In this document: one piece after another, positions 1 to 8,226 of the stretch
How positions within the stretch are numbered: position 1 is the stretch's first letter
How the letters are laid out: each line of letters starts with the position of its first letter
Assembly: GCA_016719535.1 (NCBI GenBank)
Contig: JADJYX010000045.1
Location: forward strand, 1 to 64,000
DNA length: 64,000 nt
Reading direction: 5' to 3'
DNA from: Rubrivivax sp.
GTDB lineage: Bacteria > Pseudomonadota > Gammaproteobacteria > Burkholderiales > Burkholderiaceae_C
The notes under the pieces: generated by a model
What the model was told of the DNA's origin: nothing
The model's input: only the letters and a program-made list of their open reading frames with translations
Databases searched by the model: none
Translations under genes and position numbers: made by a program

Positions 1-1
1 C

Positions 2-702
2 TTCGAGCGCTTCGCCAGGGTGGCCAAGGCCGTCGGCGCGATCTTCATGGTGGACATGGCGCACTATGCCGGGCTGATCGCCGCCGGCGCCTACCCCAAC
101 CCGGTGCCGCATGCCGATGTGGTGACCAGCACCACGCACAAGCCTGCGCGGCCCGCGCGCGGCATCGTCATCACCAACCACGAAGAGATCGCCAAGAAGG
201 TCAACAGCGCGATCTTCCCCGGCATCCAGGGCGGCCCGCTGATGCACGTGATCGCCGGCAAGGCGGTGGCCTTCCAGGAGGCGCTGCAACCCGCGTTCAA
301 GCACTACCAGCAGGGTGGTGGTCAATGCCCGCGTGCTGGCCGAAAACGCTGATCGCGCGCGGCCTGCGCATCGTCAGCGGCCGCACCCGAAAGCCACGTG
401 ATGCTGGTCGACCTGCGGCCCAAGGGGCTGACCGGCAAGGAGGCCGAGGCCATCCTCGGCCAGGCACATGACCTGCAACAAGAACGGCATCCCCAACGAT
501 CCGCAGAAGCCGATGGTCACCAGCGGCATCCGCCTGGGAAGCCCGGCGATGACGACACGCGGCTTTCGCGACGAGCAGGCGCGCCAGACCGGCCACCTGA
601 TCGCCGATGTGCTGGACAACCGCGCGACGAGGCCAACCTGGCCGCCGTGCGCGCTAAGGGTGGCGGGCGCTGACGCGCGAGTTCCCGGTAGCATACCGCT
701 GA
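2..702 (+). CDS. glyA: serine hydroxymethyltransferase, 3' part, broken by indels
   Basis: GlyA interconverts serine and glycine using PLP and tetrahydrofolate in the cytosol. Only the C-terminal half or so lies in the window; the gene enters from the left edge. Visible blocks are VDMAHYAGLIAAG, the TTHK segment carrying the PLP lysine, and FPGIQGGPLMHVIAGKAVAF in one frame. Later blocks appear in other frames: VDLRPKGLTGKEAEAIL, then NGIPNDPQKP and SGIRLGSPAMTTRGF, then DEANLAAVRAK, and a terminal FPVAYR before the TGA at 700. At least four indels are needed to join them, and the TTHK block is itself distorted (usual form THKTLRGPRGG). The conserved neighbour nrdR follows after 31 bp, which fits the common glyA-nrdR order. 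I read this as a real gene with poor base calls at a contig edge rather than a pseudogene, but cannot exclude decay. Confidence 0.85.
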
Positions 703-733
703 CCCGCCTCGCGGGCTGCCAGCGGACGGCGCC

Positions 734-1183
734 ATGCACTGCCCCTTCTGCGGCCACGCCGAGACGCAGGTGGTGGAGACGCGCCCGATCCGACGAGGGC
801 GACGTCATCCGCCGCCGCCGGCGCTGCCTGAAATGCGACACAAGCGCTTCACCACCTATCGAGCGCATCGACATCGTGATGCCGGCGGTGGTGAAGAAGG
901 ACGCTCTCGCGCGCCGACTTCCGACCCCGACAAGCTGCGCGCGTCGATGATGCTGGCGCTGCGCAAGCGGCCGGTGAGCGTGGAGCAGGTCGACGCCGCC
1001 TTCGAACGCATCCGCGACAAGCTGCTGGCAACCGGTGCGCGCGAGGTGCCCAGCACGCGCCTGGGCGAGCTGGTGATGCGCGAGCTCAAGCGCATCGACA
1101 AGGTGGCCTACGTGCGCTTTGCGTCGGTCTACCGCAGCTTCGAGGACGTCGACGAATTCCGGCAGCTGATCCGGGACATTTGA
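734..1183 (+). CDS. nrdR: transcriptional repressor NrdR, with indels in the zinc-ribbon/ATP-cone junction
   Basis: NrdR is the zinc-ribbon, ATP-cone repressor of ribonucleotide reductase genes. The N-terminal MHCPFCGHAETQVVETR and the C-terminal part (DPDKLRASMMLALRKRPVSV through the end) are in the same frame. The second zinc-ribbon half SDEGDVIRRRRRCLKC and the segment ERIDIVMPAVVKKD sit in a different frame, between about 786 and 905. Compensating indels there leave the overall reading frame open, so a naive translation of the middle is wrong. Restored length is about 149 residues, normal for the family. Both CxxC pairs of the zinc ribbon are recoverable. It follows glyA and precedes the pilin genes. 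Confidence 0.9.
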   Translation: MHCPFCGHAETQVVETRPIRRGRRHPPPPALPEMRHKRFTTYRAHRHRDAGGGEEGRSRAPTSDPDKLRASMMLALRKRPVSVEQVDAAFERIRDKLLATGAREVPSTRLGELVMRELKRIDKVAYVRFASVYRSFEDVDEFRQLIRDI

Positions 1184-1314
1184 TCAGCCCCCTCCGACGG
1201 GGGAGGTGATGCGGGGGCCCCCTTCGGAGAGCCGGCCGGACCCTCGCGCTGGGGGCGCGGCGAAACGGACGTTTTCCTACAGTGACCGCACGGTTGCCCA
1301 CACAGGAGAACGTC

Positions 1315-1854
1315 ATGACCTTCACCCGCCGCCGGTGCCAGCGCGGAATCACCCTCGTCGAATCGGCCATGGTGCTGGGCATCGTCGCCGTGATGGTTGG
1401 CGTGGGCGCGCCCAGCTTCGACCAGGTGCGCGCCACCCGCCTGCTCGACGTTGCCGCGGCCCAGCTGCGCACCGACGTGCAGCTGGCCCGCAGCACGGCC
1501 GTCGCCATCGGGCAGACGGTGCGGCTGCAGGTGCAGTCGGAAGCCGCCGGCAGCTGCTACCTGCTGCACACCGGGCCCGCCGGCAGCTGCAGTTGCACCC
1601 CCGCGGGCACGGCCAGCTGCGCCGATCCAGCGCAATTGCTGCGCACCGCAGCCTACGGCCCGGCACAGGGCCTGGCCCTGAAGGCCAATGTCGGCAGCAT
1701 GGCCTTCGAGCCCATCCAGGGCACGGTGACCCCCACGGGCACGCTGACGATGAGCACCCGCCGCGGCGACCAGCTCAAGGTGGTGGTCAATGTCATGGGA
1801 CGGGCGCGCAGCTGCAAGGCCGCCGGCGACCTGCACGGCTATCCGGCCTGCTGA
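1315..1854 (+). CDS. type IV minor pilin, FimT/GspH-like
   Basis: A 179-residue minor pseudopilin. The type III leader region is present (basic MTFTRRRCQRG before ITLVESAMVLGIVAVMVGVG), with a cleavable Gly and the Glu at +5 expected by prepilin peptidase, then a long hydrophobic helix. The remainder is a FimT/FimU-like globular domain with cysteine pairs (SCYLL, SCSC, ASCAD, and a final PAC). The ATG at 1315 is chosen because an AGGAGA ribosome binding site lies just upstream; an upstream in-frame extension lacks the leader pattern. It opens a cluster of six minor pilin genes and probably helps prime pilus assembly at the inner membrane. Confidence 0.85.
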   Translation: MTFTRRRCQRGITLVESAMVLGIVAVMVGVGAPSFDQVRATRLLDVAAAQLRTDVQLARSTAVAIGQTVRLQVQSEAAGSCYLLHTGPAGSCSCTPAGTASCADPAQLLRTAAYGPAQGLALKANVGSMAFEPIQGTVTPTGTLTMSTRRGDQLKVVVNVMGRARSCKAAGDLHGYPAC

Positions 1855-1953
1855 CGAGGCTGGAACGGTTCCGATCGACGACCGGCAGCCAGCACCCGAC
1901 GGACGGCATCAAGTGTGAACGCCAGGCCGGCGGGCCTTGCCGATAATCCGCCC

Positions 1954-2429
1954 ATGCCGATTGCCGCCCGCCCCACCATGCGCCCATCCCGCGGATTTAC
2001 GCTGATCGAGTTGATGATCGCCATGGTGGTGATCGCCATCCTGGCCGCGGTGGCCTTCCCGAGCTTCATGGACTCGATCCGCAAGGGCCGCCGGTCCGAG
2101 GCCTTCAGCGCCTTGTCCAGCATCCAGCAGGCGCAGGGCGCTGGCGGGCCAACAATGCGGCCTATGCCAGCAACCTCAGCGCCTCGGCGCCCACCGGGCT
2201 GAACATTCCCGCGACCACGGCGGGCGGGTATTACACGTTGTCGCTGGCCAACGTGACGGCGACCGGCTACCGGGCCGTGGCGACGCCGGTAGCCGGCAAG
2301 AGCCAGGTCAAGGATGGCACTTGCGCGAAGCTGGGCGTGCAGATGAATGGCGGGACGGTGACCTATGCGGCAAATACGTCCGCCGGGGCGCTGGCGTACG
2401 CCAATACCAGCGCTTGCTGGAGTCGCTGA
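1954..2429 (+). CDS. pilE: type IV pilin PilE-like, one frameshift
   Basis: A pilin with leader and helix MRPSRG/FTLIELMIAMVVIAIL, followed by the typical SFMDSIRKGRRSEAFSALSS. The second half (RWRANNAAYASNLSASAPTG, GYYTLSLANVTATGYRAVAT and a terminal TSACW) lies in another frame, so one indel near 2137 must be corrected. Restored length is about 158 residues, typical for PilE. The start is uncertain between ATG 1954 and ATG 1978; both leave an acceptable short leader. A GATAAT box ends 6 bp before ATG 1954, so the message could be leaderless from there. It could be a minor rather than the major pilin, given its setting among fimT, pilW, pilX and pilV genes. Confidence 0.8.
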
Positions 2430-2431
2430 GC

Positions 2432-3016
2432 ATGCGCCCCACCGGCCCCCGCTGCCGCGGCTTCACCCTCATCGAGCTGATGGTGGTGGTGGGCCTGGTG
2501 GTCGTACTGATAGCTCTGGCCGCTCCTTCGGCACGCCGAATGATCGACGTGCAGCGGGTCAACAGCATCAATGCCCAGCTGGTAACCGACCTTCAGTTCG
2601 CGCGGGCCGAGGCGGCGACTCGCAATGCCAATGTCCGGCTGACATTTGGATCGGACGCAGCCCGCTCCTGTTACACGCTGTACACGTACACGAGCAATGC
2701 GGGTCGGTGCGACTGCCTCGCCGCCCCGGTCTGCACGGCGGTTGGGTCCGTCGAGATCCGCACGGTCAGCATTCCGAGGGATACCGGGGTGGCGGTCCTG
2801 CCGGCCGCGGCCTTGCCGATCGAGTTTGCCTTTGAACCCGTAACCGGAGCGTTGTTCAAGATTCCCACGGACTTCATTTCGCCTCCATTGCGGCAGTATG
2901 TGATCAATACGGGTATCGACTTGGAGCGCATGCTTCGCACGACGATCAATCTGGGTGGACGCGCTACGGTATGCGCTCCAGCCGGGTCCAAGATGGCAGC
3001 TGCGCCATGCCCATGA
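2432..3016 (+). CDS. type IV minor pilin, FimU/GspH-like
   Basis: A 194-residue minor pilin. Leader MRPTGPRCRG precedes FTLIELMVVVGLVVVLIALA, a standard N-methylation motif and helix. The body has the GspH/FimT pattern (QLVTDLQFARAEAATRNANV, then RSCYTLYTYTSNAGRCDC). It starts two bases after the pilE stop and ends overlapping the start of pilW, so the genes are likely translated from one transcript. A second FimT/FimU-type gene in the same cluster is common in this lineage. Confidence 0.85.
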   Translation: MRPTGPRCRGFTLIELMVVVGLVVVLIALAAPSARRMIDVQRVNSINAQLVTDLQFARAEAATRNANVRLTFGSDAARSCYTLYTYTSNAGRCDCLAAPVCTAVGSVEIRTVSIPRDTGVAVLPAAALPIEFAFEPVTGALFKIPTDFISPPLRQYVINTGIDLERMLRTTINLGGRATVCAPAGSKMAAAPCP

Positions 3017-3705
3017 GGCCGCACACCCACGTGGCCAGGCGCCAAGAAGCGGGTCTTTCGCTCGTCGAACTGCTGGTTGGTGTCGCCGTCGGCCTCTTCG
3101 TCGTCGCCGGTGCGGCAATGCTGGTCGGTTCGCAACTCAGCGACAACCGCCGCTTGCTCCTTGAAACCCAGCTCCAGCAGGACCTGCGCAGCAGCGCCGA
3201 CATCATCACGCGTGAGCTTCGGCGCACCGGCTACTGGAGCCAGTCCGAAAACGGCGTCTGGACCCCTACCGCCACGCCCCAGCCCAACCCTTTCGCCACG
3301 GTCACGCTGCCGGCGGCCACCGAGGTCAGTTACACCTATCGACGCGGCCCCGGGCAGGAGGGCCCATACGGCTTCAAGCTCGAAAACGGCAGCATCAAGA
3401 CCCTGCTAGCGGCTGCCGGTTGGCAGGACCTGACAGACCCAAGGACGCTGCGCATCACCGGCCTGACCATTACGCCGAATAACGCCAACGAGATCGTGCT
3501 GCCCTGCCCCACGGACTGCCCCGGGCCGGGTGGGCCGCAGGACTGCTGGCCACGCCTGGTGGTGCGATCGTTCACGGTGACCATTACCGGTCAGGCCGTG
3601 CACGACGCGGCCGTCCAGCGGACGCTGCAGACGACGGTGAGGCTGCGCAACGATCGCGTCCGCTTCAACGACCCGCTCAACCCCACCCAGTACTGCCCCG
3701 CATGA
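3013..3705 (+). CDS. pilW: type IV minor pilin PilW-like
   Basis: A PilW-family minor pilin of about 230 residues, with leader MRPHTHVARRQEAG before LSLVELLVGVAVGLFVVAGA and then SQLSDNRRLLLETQLQQDLR and ADIITRELRRTGYW, the segment typical of PilW. The C-terminus contains a four-cysteine stretch (LPCPTDCPGPGG, QDCW). The ATG at 3013 forms an ATGA overlap with the previous stop; ATG 3007 is an alternative two codons earlier. PilW is thought to sit at the pilus tip complex with PilV and PilX. Confidence 0.85.
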   Translation: MRPHTHVARRQEAGLSLVELLVGVAVGLFVVAGAAMLVGSQLSDNRRLLLETQLQQDLRSSADIITRELRRTGYWSQSENGVWTPTATPQPNPFATVTLPAATEVSYTYRRGPGQEGPYGFKLENGSIKTLLAAAGWQDLTDPRTLRITGLTITPNNANEIVLPCPTDCPGPGGPQDCWPRLVVRSFTVTITGQAVHDAAVQRTLQTTVRLRNDRVRFNDPLNPTQYCPA

Positions 3706-5033
3706 GCGCTGCCGCCTTCCAGCCCAGTTCGAATTGCCGGCGTATCGATGCGGCGAGTGGGATTTCCCGTCGTCAAAGGGGCGCTGCCACCTTGATCGTG
3801 GTGATGGTCCTGTTCTTTGTGGTGTCGCTGGTGGCCGCCTATGCCAGCCGCAACCTGCTCTTCGAGCAGAAAACCGCGGCCAACCAGTACCGGTCGACAG
3901 CCGTGCTCGAAGCGGCCGATGCAGGCCTGCACTGGGCAACGTCGATGCTCAACAGTGGGCGCATCGGTGCCACCTGCCTGCCCAGCGCCAACCCGGCGGA
4001 CACCTCGTTCCGTCAGCGTTACCTGGCCATCGACGATGCGGGTGCGATCAGCCCGCTCACCTTGCCCGCACCCGGCATGGCGGCGCTGAACCCCAGCTGC
4101 GTGTTTGATGGCGCCATCTGGCAGTGCAGTTGCCCTTCAAACGCCGCGCCTGCATTGGTCGCACCGGCTGGTGACGACATGTTCCCCGCCTTCCGGCTGC
4201 GCTTTGTGGCCATGCCCACGCGGCCCGGGCTGGTGCGCGTCGAGGTCAATGCCTGCAGCCGGGCCGATGATGCCTGCCTGAACTTCCGGCCACCGGCGCC
4301 GCCAACAAGGCCCGCGTCACCGTGTCGGCCATCGTGGCGCTGAAGGGTGGGGTGGCCACCGCGCCGGCGGCCGCGTTGACCGCACGGGGTACCGTGGACC
4401 TCAGCCTTTCCGCCCTGACGCTGGCCAACACCGACCCCCGGAGCGGCGTGACCGTGAACGCCGGGCAGGCATTCACGCAAGGCTTGGCGCAGTTGGTCAC
4501 CGTCGCCGGTTCCCCGGCCGCAGGGTCGATCAGCGACAGCGACCCCGCACTGAGCGGGCTGACCCTGGCGCCGAGCAACACGATGTTCGCCAAGACCTTC
4601 GGCATGTGGCCCGCCGACTACCGGGCTCAGCCGGGTGCGGTCGTGCTTCCCTGTGGCGGCACCTGCACGGCGGCGCAGGTGCGCACCGCGGTTGCCCAGT
4701 ATCCGGGTCTGGTGATCTGGGTCGACGGCGCGCTCGACATCGACACCGGTGGTGACATCGGCACCGTCGATCGGCCAGTGGTCATCGTCGCCACCGGCGG
4801 TGTGCAGTTCACGGCCGCTGCCACCGTCTACGGGCTGATCTATACGCAGGCGGCACCGTGGACCAGCCGGCGCCGGCAACGTCAACCCCACGGTACGGGG
4901 CGCCGTCGTCGCCGAAGGCAATGTCGATGGCAACAGCGCCGCCACGCTGGTCTACGACGCCACGGTGCTCAACCGGCTGCGCCTGAAGACCGGCTCTTTC
5001 GTCGTCGTACCCGGCAGCTGGAGGGACTTCTGA
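3702..5033 (+). CDS. pilX: type IV minor pilin PilX-like, two frameshifts
   Basis: PilX-family pilus assembly protein. The N-terminus RRQRGAATLIVVMVLFFVVS and YASRNLLFEQKTAANQYRST is the PilX pattern, where the usual FTLIE is replaced by GAATL. The start overlaps the pilW stop (ATGA). The reading frame breaks near 4290 and again near 4855. Blocks in the other frames carry on the protein (SAIVALKGGVATAPA to AATVYGLIYTQAA, then NVNPTVRGAVVAEGNVDG to FVVVPGSWRDF) and end at the TGA whose last base begins the pilV ATG. The restored protein is about 443 residues, long for PilX, but the C-terminal right-handed repeat-like segment is seen in Burkholderiales members. Confidence 0.75.
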
Positions 5034-6274
5034 TGCGCAGCCGCAACCGTGGCGTGTCGCTGGTCGAGGCCCTGGTCGCCCTGGCGGTCATGGCCTTCGG
5101 AATCCTGGGCATCGTCGGCCTGCAGATGAGCCTGCGCCAGAACGCCGACATCTCCAAGCAACGCGCCGAGGCGGTGCGCATCGCGCAAGAGACCGTCGAG
5201 CAGCGACGCGCCTTCAGCGCCATGTCGTCGGCCTCCGGCGTGACCGCCTTTGCCGATATCGTCTCCAGGGCTGCAGCCGCGGTACCCGGTGTCACGACGA
5301 ATACGACCTTCACGCGCACCGAGACGGTGGTCGACTTCGCCAACCCGCTGCGCAAGAGCCTGGTCGTGGACGTGACCTGGCCGGATCGGACCGGCGCGAC
5401 GCAATCGGTCCGCCTGAGCACGCTGATTGCCGGCGTTCCGCCCGCGGTGGGTGCCGGCCTGGGGTTTCCGGGCGCGGCCGATCCGCGCCACCGCGGGCGG
5501 CATGCCGCCATCCCGCCAACGGCCGTCAACCAGGGTAACGGCACCAGCCGCTTCGACCCGCCGACCGGTGGGGGGCAGCCGCCGGTACGCTGGGTGTTCG
5601 ACAACATCACCGGCTACATCACCAAGGGCTGCAACCTGCCGCTGATTCCGCCAGCCGATTGCAGCGGCGCTTTCAACGCACGACTGCTGGCCGGGTATGT
5701 GGCCTTTGCGACCGCAGCCATCCAGCCGTCCTCGCCTGAGGCCGAAGCACCGCCGTCTGCCGCTCAGGCCGTGGGCGTGCAGGTGCTGCAGACCGCACCT
5801 TCCGCCGGCACGGTGACCTGCTACACCCAGCAGGAGCCGCTTTTCGTCGCCTATTTCTGCGCGGTGCCGGTGGATGCCGTCGCCGGCAACCGATGGTCGG
5901 GACGGGCCGAAGTGGTGACAACCGCTGCGCTTGCCGCGTCCGCGCCGCCAGCCAGTTCCCCGCTGGACGTCGCCGCGACGCGCCAGCGCGTCTGCCGCTA
6001 TACGCCGGTCCGTGGCTGCCATCCGGCCGTCGGTGACACGATCTGGGGTTCAAACGGCGCGACTGCCAGTTGCAGCGCGGCTTCGGCACCGAGTCGCCTG
6101 ATGACCAACGTGGAGCACCCGCTCAACTACCTCGACCTGACCGAATCGCTGATCAACCAGAACTTTCTGGTCATCCGCGCCGGCGACGGCGCCACGCCCT
6201 TCGACTGCCCGGCCGATGACGCCGCCACGCCGCTGATCAACGGCAACACCTGGCACCACCAGCCGGCCAGTTGA
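5033..6274 (+). CDS. pilV: type IV minor pilin PilV-like
   Basis: A 413-residue PilV-family minor pilin. The leader MRSRNRG is followed by VSLVEALVALAVMAFGILGI and GLQMSLRQNADISKQRAEAV, which is diagnostic for PilV. The gene begins at the TGATG junction with pilX and ends over the start of ribD, so it is the last pilin gene of the cluster. It is longer than ordinary PilV (about 150-200 residues); the extra C-terminal half has several cysteines and no domain I recognise. No pilY1 follows, although pilY1 usually accompanies pilV/W/X. Confidence 0.8.
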   Translation: MRSRNRGVSLVEALVALAVMAFGILGIVGLQMSLRQNADISKQRAEAVRIAQETVEQRRAFSAMSSASGVTAFADIVSRAAAAVPGVTTNTTFTRTETVVDFANPLRKSLVVDVTWPDRTGATQSVRLSTLIAGVPPAVGAGLGFPGAADPRHRGRHAAIPPTAVNQGNGTSRFDPPTGGGQPPVRWVFDNITGYITKGCNLPLIPPADCSGAFNARLLAGYVAFATAAIQPSSPEAEAPPSAAQAVGVQVLQTAPSAGTVTCYTQQEPLFVAYFCAVPVDAVAGNRWSGRAEVVTTAALAASAPPASSPLDVAATRQRVCRYTPVRGCHPAVGDTIWGSNGATASCSAASAPSRLMTNVEHPLNYLDLTESLINQNFLVIRAGDGATPFDCPADDAATPLINGNTWHHQPAS

Positions 6275-7383
6275 ACTCGCTCGATCACCAGCGGCTCGGG
6301 GCCGCACTCGTGCTGGCCGAAGCGGCCATCGGCCTGTCGGATCCCAACCCGCGCGTCGGTTGCATCATCGGCACGGCCGACGGCCTGATCCTCGGTAAGG
6401 GCCACACACAGCAGGCTGGAGGCCCGCACGCCGAGGTGATGGCGCTGCGCGACGCCCGGTCTCAAGGCCACGACGTGCGCGGCGCCACCGCCTGGGTCAC
6501 GCTGGAACCCTGCGCCCACCATGGGCGCACGCCACCGTGCTGCGACGCCCTGGTCGCGGCCGGACTGGCGCGCGTCGTGGTTGCCATCGAGGATCCCTTC
6601 CCGCAGGTGTCCGGGCAGGGCATTGCCCGGATGCGTGCCGCAGGTATCGACGTCCTGCTGGCCGACTCCGCCATCGCAGCGCGCGCGCGCGAGATCAACA
6701 TTGGGTTCTTCTCCCGCTTCGAGAGAGGGCGCCCCTGGGTCCGACTCAAGGTGGCCGCGTCACTGGATGGCCGAACCGCGCTTCCGAGCGGTGCCAGCCA
6801 GTGGATCACCGGCCCCGAAGCCAGGACGGACGGTCACCATTGGCGCAACCGGGCATCCGCCATCCTCACCGGCATCGGCACCATCCTGTCCGATGATCCA
6901 CGGCTGGACGTGCGATTGGCCCCGGCGTTTGTCCAGCCACGGCGAATGGTCCTCGACTCGCAGTTGCGAATGCCGCCAACGGCAAGAGTTCTTCAGCCAC
7001 CTGGCGCTTGCGAGATCATCACGGCCGACCATGTGCCTTCAGTCACGTCGATGGAACTGGCTGCTCGCGGGGTTCCCGTTGTTCGCGTCGAAGCAGATCC
7101 GCATGGAAGACCCGACCTTCACCGGGTGCTGTCCCTGTTCGCCTCACGAGAGTTCAACGAAATTCATGTCGAGGCGGGCAGTGTGCTGAACGGTGCGCTT
7201 CTTGCAGCCGGCTTGGTTGACGAGGTAGTCGTATATCAAGCCCCCATCTTTATCGGCCCCGGCATTGGCATGGCAGAACTTCCGGCCCTGTCCGACCTCG
7301 GCGACGCCCTCCGGTTCGAACCCGTCGAGGTTGCCTGCCTCGGCAACGACCTGCGACTTCGACTCCGGCCGGTGCTCAGATGA
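6271..7383 (+). CDS. ribD: bifunctional pyrimidine deaminase/reductase RibD
   Basis: RibD performs the second and third steps of riboflavin synthesis: deamination of the diaminopyrimidine and reduction of its ribosyl side chain. The N-terminal deaminase has the zinc site HAEVMALRDA and LEPCAHHGRTPPC. The C-terminal reductase begins around RPWVRLKVAASLDGRTA and includes GIGTILSDDPRLDVR. Length 370 residues is normal. The TTG start overlaps the pilV stop; no ATG occurs upstream of the conserved MNSLDHQRLGAAL-like beginning. Codon use toward the 3' end is slightly less GC-rich than its neighbours. Confidence 0.93.
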   Translation: MNSLDHQRLGAALVLAEAAIGLSDPNPRVGCIIGTADGLILGKGHTQQAGGPHAEVMALRDARSQGHDVRGATAWVTLEPCAHHGRTPPCCDALVAAGLARVVVAIEDPFPQVSGQGIARMRAAGIDVLLADSAIAARAREINIGFFSRFERGRPWVRLKVAASLDGRTALPSGASQWITGPEARTDGHHWRNRASAILTGIGTILSDDPRLDVRLAPAFVQPRRMVLDSQLRMPPTARVLQPPGACEIITADHVPSVTSMELAARGVPVVRVEADPHGRPDLHRVLSLFASREFNEIHVEAGSVLNGALLAAGLVDEVVVYQAPIFIGPGIGMAELPALSDLGDALRFEPVEVACLGNDLRLRLRPVLR

Positions 7384-7550
7384 TGCGTCACCGCTGCCGA
7401 CGGCGTCGGACGACTTGACAGTCGCCGACGCTCGCACGCGGCGATATGGGTCAAGTGGCTGCCAAGATTGACTTTTCCGGTTGATGGCAGGTTTCCTGCT
7501 ATTTGTTACCCACCGCTCGTCATGAGCCAAGATCTGTTCGGGCAAACACC

Positions 7551-8106
7551 ATGATCAATAGCCTACGTTCCATCGCAGCGGGTCTGGCCTTGACGGCCGT
7601 GGCCGCACCTGCCTGGTCCTACTGCACGACGTTTGGCGCCACCACCCTGAATACGTGTTTCGGGTTGACTGCTGATGCCCAAGGTCAAGTTGCCGGGCGG
7701 CTTCACGATCACCTTTGATCAAGCTGTGCAGGCGTTCGGGTTCTACGGCACGGACATCGGTGATTTTGGTGGATCGCTGACACTTGAACTGTATGTAACG
7801 GGAGAAGAAGCGGCACCGTCGCAGACGCTGACCGTATTCCAGGCAAACACCCCAACCGCCTCGGCGGATCCAGCCGGTGGGTCGCTGCTCTTCTTCGGAT
7901 TTTTCGATTCGGCCAAGTCCTATAAGAAGGTCAGCTTCGTCCAGTCGAGCGCCTTCGATGGCTTTGGCTACGACGACATGGTGGTCGCTGCACTGACTGA
8001 CGTACCGCCGCCCAATCCGACACCCGAACCTGCCGGCTTGGCCTTGCTGGGCGCCGCCTTTGCCGCCGCTGCGCTGGCTCGCCGCCGCACGCGCCGCACC
8101 GACTGA
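7551..8106 (+). CDS. PEP-CTERM exported protein, one frameshift
   Basis: A secreted protein for the PEP-CTERM/exosortase sorting pathway. It has a signal peptide (MINSLRSIAAGLALTAVAAP ending near AWS) and, at the C-terminus, the sorting signal: a PTPEPAG motif, a hydrophobic segment LALLGAAFAAAALA and a basic RRRTRR tail. The body (FTITFDQAVQAFGFYGTDIG, GGSLTLELYV) resembles a beta-sandwich domain common in these proteins. The signal peptide and the body are in different frames joined near 7690. The N-terminal part before FTITF looks short compared with relatives, so a small deletion as well as an indel is possible. It occupies the position where a riboflavin synthase gene would often be found between ribD and ribB. 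Confidence 0.75.
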
Positions 8107-8145
8107 TCAAAGACTGGTTTTGGCCGCGCCAGCGGCCCACAGCGA

Positions 8146-8174
8146 CGGCGGGCTTCTGGCCCGCCGTTTTGTTT
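8146..8174 (+). terminator. rho-independent terminator after the PEP-CTERM gene
   Basis: Perfect 8-bp GC stem (CGGCGGGC / GCCCGCCG) with a 5-base loop, followed by TTTTGTTT. It lies 40 bp past the stop of the PEP-CTERM gene and before the ribB start, so ribB should be transcribed from its own promoter. Confidence 0.8.
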
Positions 8175-8214
8175 GACCGGCCCTTGAGCGGCCAGGCGGC
8201 ACGATCCGGCCACC

Positions 8215-8220
8215 TACAAT
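8215..8220 (+). promoter_or_regulatory. probable -10 box of ribB (TACAAT)
   Basis: TACAAT lies 6 bp before the ribB ATG and just after a terminator. A transcript starting about 7 bases past it would begin at or next to the start codon, leaving no room for a ribosome binding site. No convincing -35 hexamer is seen at the right spacing. Confidence 0.4.
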
Positions 8221-8226
8221 CCCGCC

